DNA from: Rhynchopus euleeides
Taxonomy: Eukaryota; Euglenozoa; Diplonemea; Diplonemida; Diplonemidae
Direction: 5' to 3'
NCBI GenBank assembly: GCA_963210315.1
Contig: OY723291.1
Span: 1,054,001 to 1,118,000 of the forward strand
DNA length: 64,000 nucleotides
Positions 32,176-43,844 of this stretch are shown piece after piece. Each line of letters opens with the position of its first letter. Positions within the stretch are counted from its first letter, which is position 1. The notes beneath the pieces are model-generated. The model was given only the letters and a program-made list of their open reading frames with translations, searched no databases and was not told the origin of the DNA. The position numbers and the translations under genes are program-made.

Positions 32176-34101
32176 ATGGATATCATGACGCCGCAAAGCG
32201 AGCCCCAGTGGCATGTCTCTGAAGGGAGCCCTGACCTGCGGAGCCCGGCGGAGGATGCGGAGTGGGCACAGCATATGCAGCTGTGTTCGCTGAGGAGGTC
32301 GAGGCGGTCGGAGAGCGTCCCTTCTCTTATCAGGCGTGGGAGCTTCGCGTTTGGGCAGCAGCAGGCCCTGAAGGGTGTGACGGCATTCCACAGCAGAACG
32401 GAGATCAGCGCAGCCCTCCAACAGACCGAGAAGTGTGTGAAGAAGCGCCTCGCAGGCCTCAACGAGGAGCGCAGGTCCTCCATGGCGCATATATCACGCA
32501 CACCTGATCTCCCCCCTGCGCATCCTGAAGGCAGGGGTGATGACAACTGCATCGCGGTTACACGCAGAGGGTCTGGCGAGACGGAGCCTCAGAAGTCCCC
32601 ACCCGATTCAATGATGTGTCACGATCAGGGAGGGGCGCAGAATATGCAGAGCCTGAGCCTGAGCTTCGGCACGGTCGAGATGGCATCGGAGGATGTTGAT
32701 GATATCGAGCTGATGCGGACGGAGTTGGAGGATCGGGAGACGCAGATCCTGCAGGCCGTGGAGCTGGGTGCCGGCCTGCTGCAGCAGCTGGAGGCGGAGC
32801 GGCAGCAGAGCAGCGAGAGGGAGGCGGAGATGCAGCTTGCGATCGACACGCTGCGGAGCGATGTGCAGAAGAGTCTGTCGACGAACACGCAGTATAAAAC
32901 GACGATTATGTATCTGCTCAACGTGGAGGAGGAGCTCGTGCAGCGCAGCATCGAAAACATCATGCTGCAGAATGAGGTGAAAGATCTGGGCAAGCAGGCC
33001 AACGACAGCAGCAACACCGCCTGGATGCAGGAGAACCTCAGGAAGGACGCGGAGATGCTGGGGGAGCGTGAGAAGGTGCAGAAGGAGCAGGAGAAGGAGC
33101 TGTCGTCGAAGCTGAAGGAGGTGAATGGGTGGAAGGCGCGTGCGTCGCGGTGCGACAGGGTCAACATGGAGCTCGAGAAGTCGCGCGAGGAGAACCTCGG
33201 GCTCGAGCGTGAGGTCCGACGCATCACCCGCCTGCTGCACGAGCGGGAGGCGACGGTGTACGGCCTGAAGATGGAGCTGCAGAAGCAGACGAACACGTGG
33301 AACAAGGAGACCACAGAAGCGTGCCTCAACCGCCTCAAGCGCGAAACCATGCGTCTGAGGCAGGAAGTCGATGCACACCGCACTGCCGCATGGACGGCAA
33401 CCCAGGACGCAAGGCATCTTCGTGGGCTTCTGACTGCTCCGGAGGCCTCGCACGACATGCTCGATGAGCACCGTTCCTATGTGGCAGCACTGCAGCGCGA
33501 TGCACTCGAGAAGCTGTACCGTGAGATCGAGACGATGAAAGAGGAAATGTTCTCCGAGATGGCGCTTTGGATGGCGGCGGTGACAGACGTTGCAAAGGAC
33601 AACCGGCGCCAAGGCGATGTGCTGAGACGCCTCCGCAACGACAATTCCCTCCTCAAGGATCGCGTCCGGTCTCACGAGCAGATGGAGATCGAGACCTCGA
33701 AAGGGACGGCACGGTCGCGCCTCGTCAACAACTGCCAGCTGATCCATAAGGAGCTGCAGCACATCCGTGACTACTCCAAGTCGGTGAAGGGGCAGGCCGC
33801 TGTGCGCAACATCACAGAGAAGGAGTTTCTTGAGCTCAGCACCGGGCTCTCCAGCGTGTGCAAGCTGTTCCTCGCCTTCCTGCAGCAGCTCCTGTCGCCC
33901 TCCGAGAAGCAGTGTGTGGGCATCTCGCTGACTGACACGACAGGCGTTACCGTGTTCGAATCGCTCCAAGACACAGCACCCTGCACCCCATTCTCGCGCG
34001 TCACTTCCGCAGCCTCCCCGGGTGCCAGAGGGTCGGCAACTCGGAGCCCCCTGACCAAGAAGGCGACTAAGGCACCCCGTTCCGCACGTTATTATCCCTA
34101 A
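32176..34101 (+). CDS. long coiled-coil protein
   Basis: An uninterrupted 641-residue product. The N-terminal ~165 residues are Ser/Arg-rich with RRSRRSESVPSLIRRGSF, which looks like a kinase substrate region. From ~170 to ~560 the sequence is heptad-type coiled coil (LQQLEAERQQSSEREAEM; KVQKEQEKELSSKLKEV). A short C-terminal region is Ser/Thr/Lys-rich and basic. This fits a cytoskeletal, basal-body or axonemal structural protein, but no family is certain. A 612-residue open frame on the opposite strand is its Arg/Leu-rich shadow. The leader acceptor is uncertain; CTTTCTGACAG near 31982 would give a ~190-nt leader. Confidence 0.82.
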   Translation: MDIMTPQSEPQWHVSEGSPDLRSPAEDAEWAQHMQLCSLRRSRRSESVPSLIRRGSFAFGQQQALKGVTAFHSRTEISAALQQTEKCVKKRLAGLNEERRSSMAHISRTPDLPPAHPEGRGDDNCIAVTRRGSGETEPQKSPPDSMMCHDQGGAQNMQSLSLSFGTVEMASEDVDDIELMRTELEDRETQILQAVELGAGLLQQLEAERQQSSEREAEMQLAIDTLRSDVQKSLSTNTQYKTTIMYLLNVEEELVQRSIENIMLQNEVKDLGKQANDSSNTAWMQENLRKDAEMLGEREKVQKEQEKELSSKLKEVNGWKARASRCDRVNMELEKSREENLGLEREVRRITRLLHEREATVYGLKMELQKQTNTWNKETTEACLNRLKRETMRLRQEVDAHRTAAWTATQDARHLRGLLTAPEASHDMLDEHRSYVAALQRDALEKLYREIETMKEEMFSEMALWMAAVTDVAKDNRRQGDVLRRLRNDNSLLKDRVRSHEQMEIETSKGTARSRLVNNCQLIHKELQHIRDYSKSVKGQAAVRNITEKEFLELSTGLSSVCKLFLAFLQQLLSPSEKQCVGISLTDTTGVTVFESLQDTAPCTPFSRVTSAASPGARGSATRSPLTKKATKAPRSARYYP

Positions 34102-34914
34102 CCAGCCTGCGAAGCTGGCGAGGTGCAGTTGGTGACATCTGATGATGGATATGTTTTGACACGGTTCGCTTGTGGGCACAAGCCTCTCGGGAACAGGTGT
34201 GGCGATAAAAAGAACCCCAGAGGTGGGTACCATACCTGAATGTTGCCCGGTATGAGTATAAGGATTTTCAGAATTGCCAATATTTTTTTTTCTTGGTGGT
34301 TCAGGCCCAAAAGGTGTGAACAAATAATGTTTCCGGAGAGAAAAAAATACCGTGGCGTGAGCCACGGATCCCAATGATGCAAATAAACGCATTTTCGGGA
34401 GGAGGAAAAAATGGACCAAAAATGGGGCCCGGGCGGGCCAGCCCACGGGGCCTGGCCCATGTCCTCAGTGTCTGTCATTGAACCTCTGGCTTGAGGCGAC
34501 GATCCAGCCCTGAGTCGGTTGTTACGTGGTCAGCGGCGATGGTGACGACCACCGGTCCCTGCGCCACGCGTGAACAAACACTGAACCCAAGCAGTGCCTG
34601 TCACGATTCCCACACACGGTTGTCTGCGGTGAGGAAAAGAGACGCCGTAGCGTCTCTGGAAAAACCTGCCGCTGGTTAGCAACCTGGGGTGCCACCCCCC
34701 TAAGTGTGGGGAGACCCGGTGGCTCATGGTGAGTATCCGGAAGTCCCACGCGGAGTGAGGGCAATTGGCTAGTTTTTACCCTTTGGGAAGACACTTTGGG
34801 TAGTGCACTCCTACGTGAGGCGACGATCCAGCCCGCACTGACGAGCCTTGGCGCCCTCATCGAACCCTTGGGCGCAATTTACTCAAGTTCAGGAAGATGA
34901 CTGTACCGCACAAG
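34102..34914. other. intergenic with local repeats
   Basis: Contains a GC palindrome cluster around 34423-34460 (GGGCCCGGGCGGGCC) and a 19-bp direct repeat (see next entry). It may be another degraded element; no coding region. Confidence 0.5.
34492..34834. repeat. 19-bp direct repeats bounding ~340 bp
   Basis: TGAGGCGACGATCCAGCCC occurs at 34492-34510 and again at 34816-34834. The enclosed DNA has no coding region, so it could be a small insertion or duplicated segment. Confidence 0.6.
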
Positions 34915-35142
34915 GAACAGATGTTCAGTACCGTGGCCTCCGGCGGCTGGGGGGCTCCGCCCCCCAGACCCCCGCGTGACGTATGCCTGTCGACCAAGCC
35001 TTTGGGATCACATCAGGTCATGGAATCCAGACCGCCCTCAGGAGGACGCACCCAACTCACCACAGAATCTGTACCCACAAGGAACAGATGTTCGCTACCG
35101 TGGCCTCCGGCGGCTGGGGGGCTCCGCCCCCCGGACCCCCCT
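34915..35142 (-). repeat. dispersed hairpin repeat, pair 3
   Basis: Copies at 34915-34974 and 35082-35142, both minus-oriented, starts 167 nt apart. The spacer contains a block like that of the MULE-like elements (ATCAGGTCATGGAATCCAG), but no element ends were recognised here. Confidence 0.9.
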
Positions 35143-36528
35143 GTGGACATCTGTGCATTCTCTGGACTACCTCTAAGGGTGCACCACTCTTCTCCAGGGT
35201 CAAACTGCATATTCCCACGTTTTCTCGTGTTTCTGTACGGGGTCTAATAAAAGATGGACTCATCCGCAGAACACGTCCGGGGGCACCATGGATTTCAATG
35301 TTCCGAAACATGCCGTTTTCGGGGTTTTTCGGGTCACCTGCGGTGCGCACGGCCCGAAAAATGGGGTGAAACAGGTCACGAAAACCAAGAAAAAACTGAG
35401 TATAAGTACCGGGTTTTTGGCCACTTTTTGTCAGAATAAGCTTCAGGTATGGTGGGTACCCTGGGTGTTGTGTGTATGTTTTGTGTGCCAATCGTGCCCT
35501 TCTGGGGCAGGCCGCATTGTATACATCGGGTGATGTGCGCCACCTCCAACCCTCCAGACATTGTCACGTGGCGATGTCTCGTGGGCGTGGCACCGAAGGG
35601 TGCCACAAAAAGGCGTGAGATGTGCCTTCCCGACCCCCCCCCCTGTCCCGATCTCCCTGCGGAAGGCGCGCGGGTGGCACTGGCCCGAATGTACAAAAAA
35701 ATCCGGTTCGTTTCCCCCCCTGTCAGTGAAGAGATCTCCTGGGATGCGCACTGTGTGAATGATCTTTTGTCTCATGCACGATCGCGGCTGCAGCCTTCAT
35801 AATTCCCACAACGCCGGTTCAGGTGTGGCTCTATTTTGGGGGTATTTTGGCCAATTTTCGAAATCCTATTTTGGGTTTTTTGCACTTTTTTTGGGTGCTT
35901 TTTTGCACGATTTCTGTGCCTCAGACACAGATTTTGGTGTGATTTTTGCGCTATTTTGATTCACTCGGCCTGACCGATGCATACGATTCGAAAAAATGGC
36001 GAAAAAATCGCTATCAACAACGGTGAACGAATGGAGGTAGATGGGGAAGTGGGAGGACACAGCACGCCCTCTCACTGATCGCCATCTGTACACTACCTCT
36101 CTGTTCAAGGCGGTCAGTGTCACTTGATGGCGCTGCACACAAATCACTGCTACATCCCAGGGCGCCTTCCCTTGTGAGAATAGCGGAACTTCTGCGGTTG
36201 CAGTTTGGTGGTTGAGGCCGGCGGTGATATCACTTTGGTGACTGTGCTTCCTTCCCCCTGAGCTTGATCAGATCCAGGTCGACCTGGTGCTGCGTGGCTC
36301 CTGGTGTGCCATCTCTTGCATGCCACGGATGCCCACCAAGTCGAACCCGAAACATGACGACCCTTTCGAGATGTCATGGCCGCAAGCCCGCAAACCCGAT
36401 CGCATTCGCAAGGTGGTTCGTCTCTTAGAGATCAGTGCTCGGGCCCAGCCTTCCGCGAGGGTGCTGGAACCGACATGCCGCAGCCCCGTACGCGCAAGGA
36501 CTTGGCTCCAAGACCAGGCACATGCCAC
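35143..36528. other. intergenic, repeat-derived
   Basis: No gene supported. Includes T-rich and G/T-rich stretches around 35830-35960 that look like diverged repeats. Confidence 0.5.
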
Positions 36529-36748
36529 AGGGGGGTGTGGGGGGCGGAGCCCCCCAGCCGCCGGAGGCCACGGTAGCGAACGTCTGTTGGCCTGGCTCCA
36601 TAGTCGCATACGCTCAAGTACAACACAACTGACAGATAGCACATGTCGCATGGGGGGACGATAAATTGTCGCGCAAAGACACGCCACAGGGGGGTCTGGG
36701 GGGCGGAGCCCCCCAGCCGCCGGAGGCCACGGTAGTGAACATCTGTTG
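36529..36748 (+). repeat. dispersed hairpin repeat, pair 4
   Basis: Copies at 36529-36589 (variant GTAGCGAACGTCTG) and 36689-36748, both plus-oriented, starts 160 nt apart. Confidence 0.9.
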
Positions 36749-36821
36749 GTTTGAGCTCGAGAGCAAGCCTCTCACACCACCGCCCTCCGACCCCCCTCTC
36801 CACCCCCCAGGTGCAACATTT

Positions 36822-37029
36822 TTTTGCACCCGGAAAATGTGTTCTTTTGACTGTTTGAGCACATCCAAGACCGGGAACATAGAAGAATTCTGCTGAAAAC
36901 CCAAAGGAAAATGGTGCAAAAAAGTAGTGACCACCACCCCCATCCCCACCTCCGGGTGCAAAAAAATTTTTGGCCACGGAAAATGTGTTCTTTTGAATGT
37001 TTGAGCACATCCAAGACCGGGAACATAAA
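36822..37029. repeat. two ~70-bp direct repeats, period ~137 bp
   Basis: GGAAAATGTGTTCTTTTGA followed by TGTTTGAGCACATCCAAGAC and CGGGAACATA occurs at about 36833-36885 and 36977-37029, each near TTTTTTGCAC-like runs. Confidence 0.85.
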
Positions 37030-37284
37030 AATTTTCTGCCAATACCAAGTAGGGTCACAATAAAATCCAAAGGAAAAAAGTGCAAAAAAAATAGTGCAAA
37101 AAAATATTTTTTCCCCAAATTCCTATTTTCATTCCGTGAAATAGATACACGCCTGCGCCGGTTGTGGTCTTTTTTTTTTTGCACTGATTTGGTTTTTCGG
37201 TTTTCTCTCTGACTTCTGTGGCATCAGCCCAATAGCCTGCCAAAATACGTTAGGGCAGAACTAGCAAACCCCCGCCCCCACCCC

Positions 37285-37326
37285 AAAGCGGACTTGCTTT
37301 CCATTCACTCTCGACAATCAAACTCC
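37285..37326 (+). repeat. conserved ~55-nt motif, copy 2
   Basis: AAAGCGGACTTGCTTTCC then ATTCACTCTCGACAATCAAA followed by CTCCCC. The 5' GCGAGA part is reduced. Confidence 0.65.
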
Positions 37327-40300
37327 CCAAAGCGGGCAGCAACCCGTCCCAAATCAGCCGTCACAGAGCCAAGAGGTCGGGGGCAGGGGAGGCTGGTTTG
37401 AGGGCCTCCCCGACCCCGGCTGCACCTTGTTTCCGCCTCTGCTGGCCCTAGCCATCCACGGGGCGGAGAGCTGCTTGCTCGTCCCATCACCCACACTCCA
37501 CCACCACCACCACCGCCATATGTTCCCCCCGTTCATTGTCCCGGGAAGTACCCACCCGCAGGCCAGGGGTGTGTTTTTTTTCGCCGTCTGCTGTTCAATG
37601 TACGCGGGTCTGCATAGCCTGTGGGTCCGTGCTGTGTTGTCCCACCTTCGCGGAAGACATGACGTGCCTTGGAGGTGTGTTATCTGTCACACACAGACAC
37701 ATGAAGCTTGTCGTCGTGTCGGCGGGCGTACCGCTCCCACCCTTTTCGGAGATATCCCTGGGACTCTGTGCCGGAAGGTGGGGTGCAGCATCGTCTGGTT
37801 TGCAGCCCTGATGTTGTAGCTGCGCTGCTGCGGTGGCGGTGATTTTGCATCAAAAGGCGTGTGTCTCGGTGCGTCCCGACGCGGCACCCAAACAAAAGCA
37901 AATATCTCTCTTCAGTGTTCTGGGCGTGTTGACTTGTCTTTCGAGGGGCCCAACGCAGCAGGGCCGTCAGGCAGCATCACCCCCCCCTCTCCCCCATCCC
38001 ACCACCGAAATTAATTACATCAGGCACACCCACCTCTTGTTTCGTTGAGCCCCCCTTTCCAAAATGATCTGGCGTCGTCTGCTGAGGACTTTGCCGTGTC
38101 ATTGATCTCTGTTATGCCTGAAGAGGAACAGGTGAAGGGGGCCGTATTATAGGAGGTTCGAAACGAGACCGTTACGCGTGATCCATGAGGTGTTCAGTTC
38201 ATCTTCGCCGCACTGGCAGCAACATGCGCGCTCCACATGTGCGCACTGGCAGTGACAGGTTGAGCGCCTTTCACTCTGTGCCACCCGGGGTGTCAAAACC
38301 TGTGCCACTTTTGCGACCAAAAATGTTGTGATTCGTTTTTTTCTTCTTTTCTCACTCTTTTCTCTGCACTTCTGAACGGAGCCCCTTCCCCATTGGTTGA
38401 AAAATGCAAAAGAAAAATGCATGTTGCTGCCCGTCCCTTGAGATGATGGTTTTTATATGCACTCGTTTTCACGAGTGCTGCGAGAGTGCCGGACTTGCAA
38501 TGCTTAGATTGGTGGGAAGGGATGGGAGGGCAATGGGAGGGGAGGGGTGGTGAGCGAAAAGAGCCCGCTTGATTTCGGGAACGGGCACCTCTTCTCTGTT
38601 GAGTTGCCTTGAGCTGCATCAGAAACACCCCTATGCCGAGCGCACCGTACCGTGCGCCAGGGTATCGAGTCGCGTGGCGCGTTCCGAATGGCACCATCAT
38701 ATTTCCCTTCCATCCCCTGGTGGCAGCTGTGCAGGGCTCCTGCGCCATTCTCTTTTGCCTTTCCTCTGCAGGATGATCCACTCCCCTGTCAGATGCGATC
38801 TGTTGTTCTGTATATCCCCGCATTGTTCCGCCCGTGCCCTCCACACACACACCCCACCGGCCCCTCACCCCTCCCCCGCACATTACTTTTGTGAAAACAA
38901 AAATAGCGAAAAAATGCAACCATCCACATTATCCTTGCCACGTGCACAGCTTTCCTTTTCTGTCTTTCTTTTCTCGATATCGGCATCTCTCACTGTGTCT
39001 CCCCCGTTGCGAAGGGGGGGGGGGGGGTGAGTTTGTTGGTTTGTTTTGTGTGTGTGGTGGGGCCGTAAAAAGTGAACTGCGTATGGTGCTGAAAAACAGA
39101 TGTGCGTGTGATTCCTTGGGGCGATACCGCCTTGTTGGCTCCAACTTCCACATCTGTGTGACGCACCAATGAAATGCGATGGTGAACGTTGATCTCAGCA
39201 AAAGGGTCTACCTCGAAAAGGTGTCATTGCCAAGAAGTCAACAGCCGTGCGTGCACTGTCTGGTGTGTCTCTCGCTTTGCCCCTCAACACCCGAGTGGTA
39301 AATGGCAAAGGAGTTTTATGCCACTTTCTTCTGGCTTTCTTTCCAAAGCATCCTCTCAACTGGGTGCCTCTTTTCACGATGCTTGAGATGTCAGTATCTT
39401 GTCAAAAGTATCGGCACTTTGGTGTCGAATTGTTTCTCTCGAACAAGGTGGTGTTTTCAAAGGGGGGCATACTGCACTGCCCTGCTCGTCTTTCTGCAAC
39501 GGGTACTCGTCTGAGACTCAGTCCAGAGTAATATCTTGACTAAGTCTCGACGAAGATACCCATGGATATTTTTTGACAGCTTCGGCATAGTCCAATGTAT
39601 CGGGACAAATTCCACCGTTTTGCGTATCCTCTGCGATTATCTCACGCCCAACAGGCTGTGCGGGTGTTTCTGTGTTCGAAACCTAACTGTCGCCGTCCCC
39701 TCTTTTGAGATTCTCGAGATCCCAGTTTCTGTCAGAGCATCGTGACATGGCCGCATGATATTTCAACCAAATACAGTGCAGCTTGCATCACCGCTGGACG
39801 CCTCCATGGGGCGTCTCTTGGGGCAGAGGGGCCTCATCGATAATGTCGTGAATTGTCGGCATCGGAAATATCTGGTTCAAAAGCCAAAAGCAGCCCTGGG
39901 CTGATTTCGGGGTTGCTGCTCAATTTATTCAAGGCTTCGAAGCACGCCAATTAATGTGTGCACGAGTGACACCTTGCCAAGAGGAAAATCGACCATATCA
40001 CGAGGAGATGTTCACCAACATGCACAGCTCATTTCCTTCTCGAGAGGAAGTTTAGAGGCATTCCGAAACAAACCAAGACAGATGCCACACCTCATGCAGC
40101 AGAACGAGCATGATTATTGTGGACTGAAAATCCATCCAGTGTTTTGGGCACAGAACTTATTAGCCCGATTCCATTTCGGTCATCGAGTGACCTTGAACGA
40201 ACCCGAGACGCAGTTGTTCGGCTAGAGTTACCTACAAATATCCATCTTACTTAGATCAGAGAGCTGTTGACATTGATCGGGGTTGTGAAACTATACCAAC

Positions 40301-41119
40301 GATTGGTAGTGTATTTGCTCTTTCTGCCTGTGGGGAGCGGGGGTTTGCGGCCCTTCCGACTATCCTGTTATAGCCGGACAAAGCGAAATCACCAAACCCG
40401 AAGGCAAATAACGAAAGAACAAGCTACCACTCGTGGTAGGTTACCTGTCGAAGATAGTGGATAGTGTTGTGTCGAAGTGATCTGCCTCTCTCCGCCGGCA
40501 AATCCCCACCGTTAACTTAGATCCGGCAGCATCACACCCAAGCATGTGGGGGGCTTGTCCCCTCATGTTTCCTGAGAGACACTATCTCAGTGTGCCTCAC
40601 CCCCAACATCCCCCCAAACAAACTCGGCAAACGACATGCCCCAACTCTACCAGTGGTTCAGGTCATCCGACCTGTCCCTGTTGCAAGGCGCATGCCGCAA
40701 GAGGAAAAGGGAACGAGGGGGTTGGGGGTGAGGCTGAGAGCGCACCGCACATACCGCACGCGTGTCTCTTTGCCCCTCCCACCCTCCCACCCACCCTCCA
40801 CTCCGCCTCCGCTGCACCTGAAGGGACGTCAAGCACAGCCCTGGATGAGCTGCCCCCTCCTCCCCTTTCGTCGCCCCAACCGAGCATCATCTAACAGCCT
40901 CCTCTGCCCATGTTGCCAACACACACACTGAGGTTCTATAGCTCGTGCAGGGCTAACGTCGTCTCAGCATTTTTGTCACACACACCCACACATCCGCTGG
41001 AGCGTCGGGGTGGGCTGAGCTCCGCGGGTCCCATCCACTTCAAACCTGGTCACCACCCACCTCGGCACAGCGCCCTTTATCCGACATTTGTCATCACACG
41101 CACACATGGTTTGTTCTTC

Positions 41120-41173
41120 TTCTGTTCGATCCCACACCTGCCTCCCTCAGGGTGCCGTCTGGCTGTCCCACAG
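41120..41173 (+). promoter_or_regulatory. putative trans-splice acceptors for 41176 gene
   Basis: CCTGCCTCCCTCAG ends at 41150 and TGTCCCACAG ends at 41173, giving leaders of 25 or 2 nt before the ATG. Confidence 0.5.
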
Positions 41174-41175
41174 CC

Positions 41176-42006
41176 ATGCCTACAAGAGAGGAGCTGATGG
41201 GCCTCCGCGTGGTCAATGACGATGAAGAGCAAGCCCGCGAAGGAAATCGGTGGGCGCACGCTCTGCGTGACCCGGCGACGTGGAAGCGCATCGTGGATGA
41301 TATCGAAAGTCATTACTACTACACAACGTGCTGGCTGCCCTCCTTTTACTCCCTGATGTGCTACTATGGGTTTGTCAGCATTGCCGAGGAGCCGCACTAT
41401 CTGATCCCCGAGTTGCAAATAACGTATTCGGTGCTGGAGCCAGGCAACCTGCATGTCGAGAGGGGGGTGCGAAAACGAATGAGAAACCGCAGGTATAAGC
41501 TCACCGTCAACCAGAGGCCCGAGGAGGTGTGGCGCCGCATCAACAAACACCACACCGACAACTGGCTGGGGCCGCGCTACTTCTCCATGATGCGTGCGGT
41601 GTGGCGGGGCATCGAGGTGCCCCTCGTGCCCAGGAATGAGTCTGAGGTGCAGGTGTCGTCGTGGTTCCAGCCTTACACCGTGGAGCTTGTCGATCTCGAC
41701 ACCAACGAGCTGGTTGCAGGGGAGATCGGGTACACCGTGGGCTGCATATACACATCCCTCACAGGGTTCAGCGATACTACGGGCCACCCCTCTTGCGGCA
41801 AGATCCAGCTCTGTGCCCTGGTCAAGTATCTCGTGGGTAAAGGGATTCATTTCGTCAACCTGGGCCATCCCCCGTATGGCGAGAGGATGAAGTATAAGAC
41901 GGATATCGGTGCGAAGGTGTTGCCTCGCAAGGATTTTCTTGACATGTGGTCGCGCAGCCGGGATGGCAAGGTTGACATCGAAGGGGAGACAGATGTCAGT
42001 TTGTGA
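41176..42006 (+). CDS. leucyl/phenylalanyl-tRNA-protein transferase (Aat)-like protein
   Basis: A 276-residue product with the layout of bacterial Aat. Residues 92-110 (LHVERGVRKRMRNRRYKLT) match the bacterial block that binds and positions tRNA; 112-140 (NQRPEEVWRRINKHH, GPRYFSMMRAV) and 164-195 (ELVDLDTNELVAGEIGYTVG) match the GNAT-fold core; 206-260 (SCGKIQLCALVKYLVGKGI, TDIGAKVLPRKDF) match the end, where bacteria have SKIAL and LGA-x-x-I-x-R. Bacterial Aat moves Leu or Phe from aminoacyl-tRNA to N-terminal Arg/Lys, marking proteins for degradation. Whether that activity is kept is unknown. The bacterial FFGES motif is replaced by YTSLTGFSD, so substrate choice may differ. Intronless. The start ATG 41176 follows CCACAG by 2 nt. 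Confidence 0.82.
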   Translation: MPTREELMGLRVVNDDEEQAREGNRWAHALRDPATWKRIVDDIESHYYYTTCWLPSFYSLMCYYGFVSIAEEPHYLIPELQITYSVLEPGNLHVERGVRKRMRNRRYKLTVNQRPEEVWRRINKHHTDNWLGPRYFSMMRAVWRGIEVPLVPRNESEVQVSSWFQPYTVELVDLDTNELVAGEIGYTVGCIYTSLTGFSDTTGHPSCGKIQLCALVKYLVGKGIHFVNLGHPPYGERMKYKTDIGAKVLPRKDFLDMWSRSRDGKVDIEGETDVSL

Positions 42007-43396
42007 TGTCTTTATATGCACATGACTTTCGCGCGGGAAGTGTCGTTCAGACCATGCCCGACACACAACCTTCAGATGAGAAGGTTTATGTGTGTGGTGC
42101 CAATGCATCAAGCGAAGTCCAACACAGCAGGAGAGGAAGAGGGAATCCTGAAGTGACACTTTGCTCCAACGAAAGAGCAAGTGGGTGTGCGGGGTGTGTT
42201 TTGATTTAGCAGTACAAAATCACACCCGTTCGCGCCAACACCCACTTCCGCAGGGGCCGCACCACTCTGACGCTTGTGCGAACAAACGAAATTGAATTGC
42301 TTCTTTTGGGCCATCGGTGCACCTACATTCTTGGCCACACACTCCCATCGCAGGGGTGCCTTTTGTTGAGTATGCTTCACACATGCAAGCCCGTCTCTGC
42401 CCCCCCCCCCCATCTCATTCGTCGGGCTTTCCCCTGCATGCCCGGTTGTCAAACAAAATAGACTGTGTGTCGGAGCTGGCCATCCTCGCACGCCAGGGCT
42501 CTGGTCGTCGATGGATATAATCACAGCGTCAAGACCACGTAAAAACGGAAACAGCATACCATCCTGGTTCACTGGATCGCACAGATGCTTGTTTAGGGGT
42601 TTCTTTCGTCCGAATGTGATGCTACTCTTTTCCATACCTCCGCATTTAAAGCGCAACGCCGTTGCTTGCGAGAGAGGTTCGGCCCACATGATACAGTATT
42701 GTATTGCCCATGCAAACGAAGTAAAGGGCTGGCTTTATGCTCTCCAATGCCGCTTCGAGAAAGAGGCAATCTTAGAGCTTGCCACTGTGCAGCCAGAGTA
42801 GTCTGAAGCTAACCCTCAGGGCTGCGAAGGGCAAGCGGCCATCACAAAAAAACGTTCACCGCAAGAATCGTTCAATGTCTGCACTCTTTGGGGTTCCCTG
42901 AGAACTGCCACCCAGCCGGATGTCTGTTCGAGGGCCTGTTGAAGCAACCCTTAATCACACTAGCCTTCCCCGGGAAGACCTCTCCGGGTCCAATGGGAAC
43001 TCGTTGAGTCTCCGCATCAGCCCAGTGTTCTGGGTTGTGGGGCCGTTAGCTCAGAACTGCAGAAGAGAAGAATGCAAGCTGCCCTCACAACATCGCCTTG
43101 ATTTCGTCTGCAGTCAGCTCGTATAACAGCGGGTCAGCAGGGGGCGCGAGCAGATGCCATCGGATGTGCATATGGCAGACCTCCTGCATGCTCAGCTGGG
43201 TGGATTTCCCGGGCAATGGGATGAAAGACACCGCACCGCGAGCAGCCTCCACCGGCACACCCGATTAAACCCCCACCACCACCCCACACTCCCCCCCCGT
43301 TGCTATCGGTTGCTCTAAAAGCCCACACACACCTCCAGCATCCACCTCCATCCCCCTTTTGGTCTAACTCGAGCCCTCTCCCCCTTTCCCGCCCCC
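42007..43396. other. intergenic
   Basis: No gene supported. 3' region of the Aat-like gene and C-rich DNA at the edge of the 43397 element. Confidence 0.6.
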
Positions 43397-43844
43397 CACC
43401 ACGGACTAGTCGCCCGGACGACTAGTCGGGACGACGGGTGAAATGACGACGGGTGAAACGACGGGTCCACCCGTCGAGTCGACGGGTGGCACCCGTCGGC
43501 ACGACGGGTGAACCTGCTGAAACGACGGGTGTTCCAGCCATTTCCTGTTGATATGGGCCAATTTCCATTGAAAACTAGGGGAGTACCTTGCATGGCATCA
43601 GGTTATTTTTCACGCCGAGCCATCTTCCCTGCACAGACCCACCCCCCCATTACTTTCCATTTACAATTCCTTTGGTTCCCATTGGTGAAGGGGCTGCCCA
43701 CCGGTGGACCGGGGTGAGCCATCCAGGTGGGCAGGGGGCCTGGGGGTGGGGCCTCAAAACAACTCCCTCCCACGACGTCACCCCGCTCTCGAGGACAAAC
43801 AAATCACCTACGTACCTGAACTGCCAAACACCCCCCCCCCTCAC

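Larger units (their letters stand above)
36749..41175. other. intergenic, mostly unassigned
   Basis: About 4.4 kb without a supported gene. Contains the 36822-37029 repeat and one conserved TCTCGACAATCA motif. The part from about 39200 to 40540 is less GC-rich and lacks homopolymer runs, unlike its surroundings, but shows no coding region. Confidence 0.55.

Noticed and set aside
32608-34446. 612-codon open frame on the minus strand
   Set aside because: It is antisense to the coiled-coil gene, rich in Leu/Arg/His and shows no domain; typical mirror of GC-rich Glu/Gln/Lys codons.
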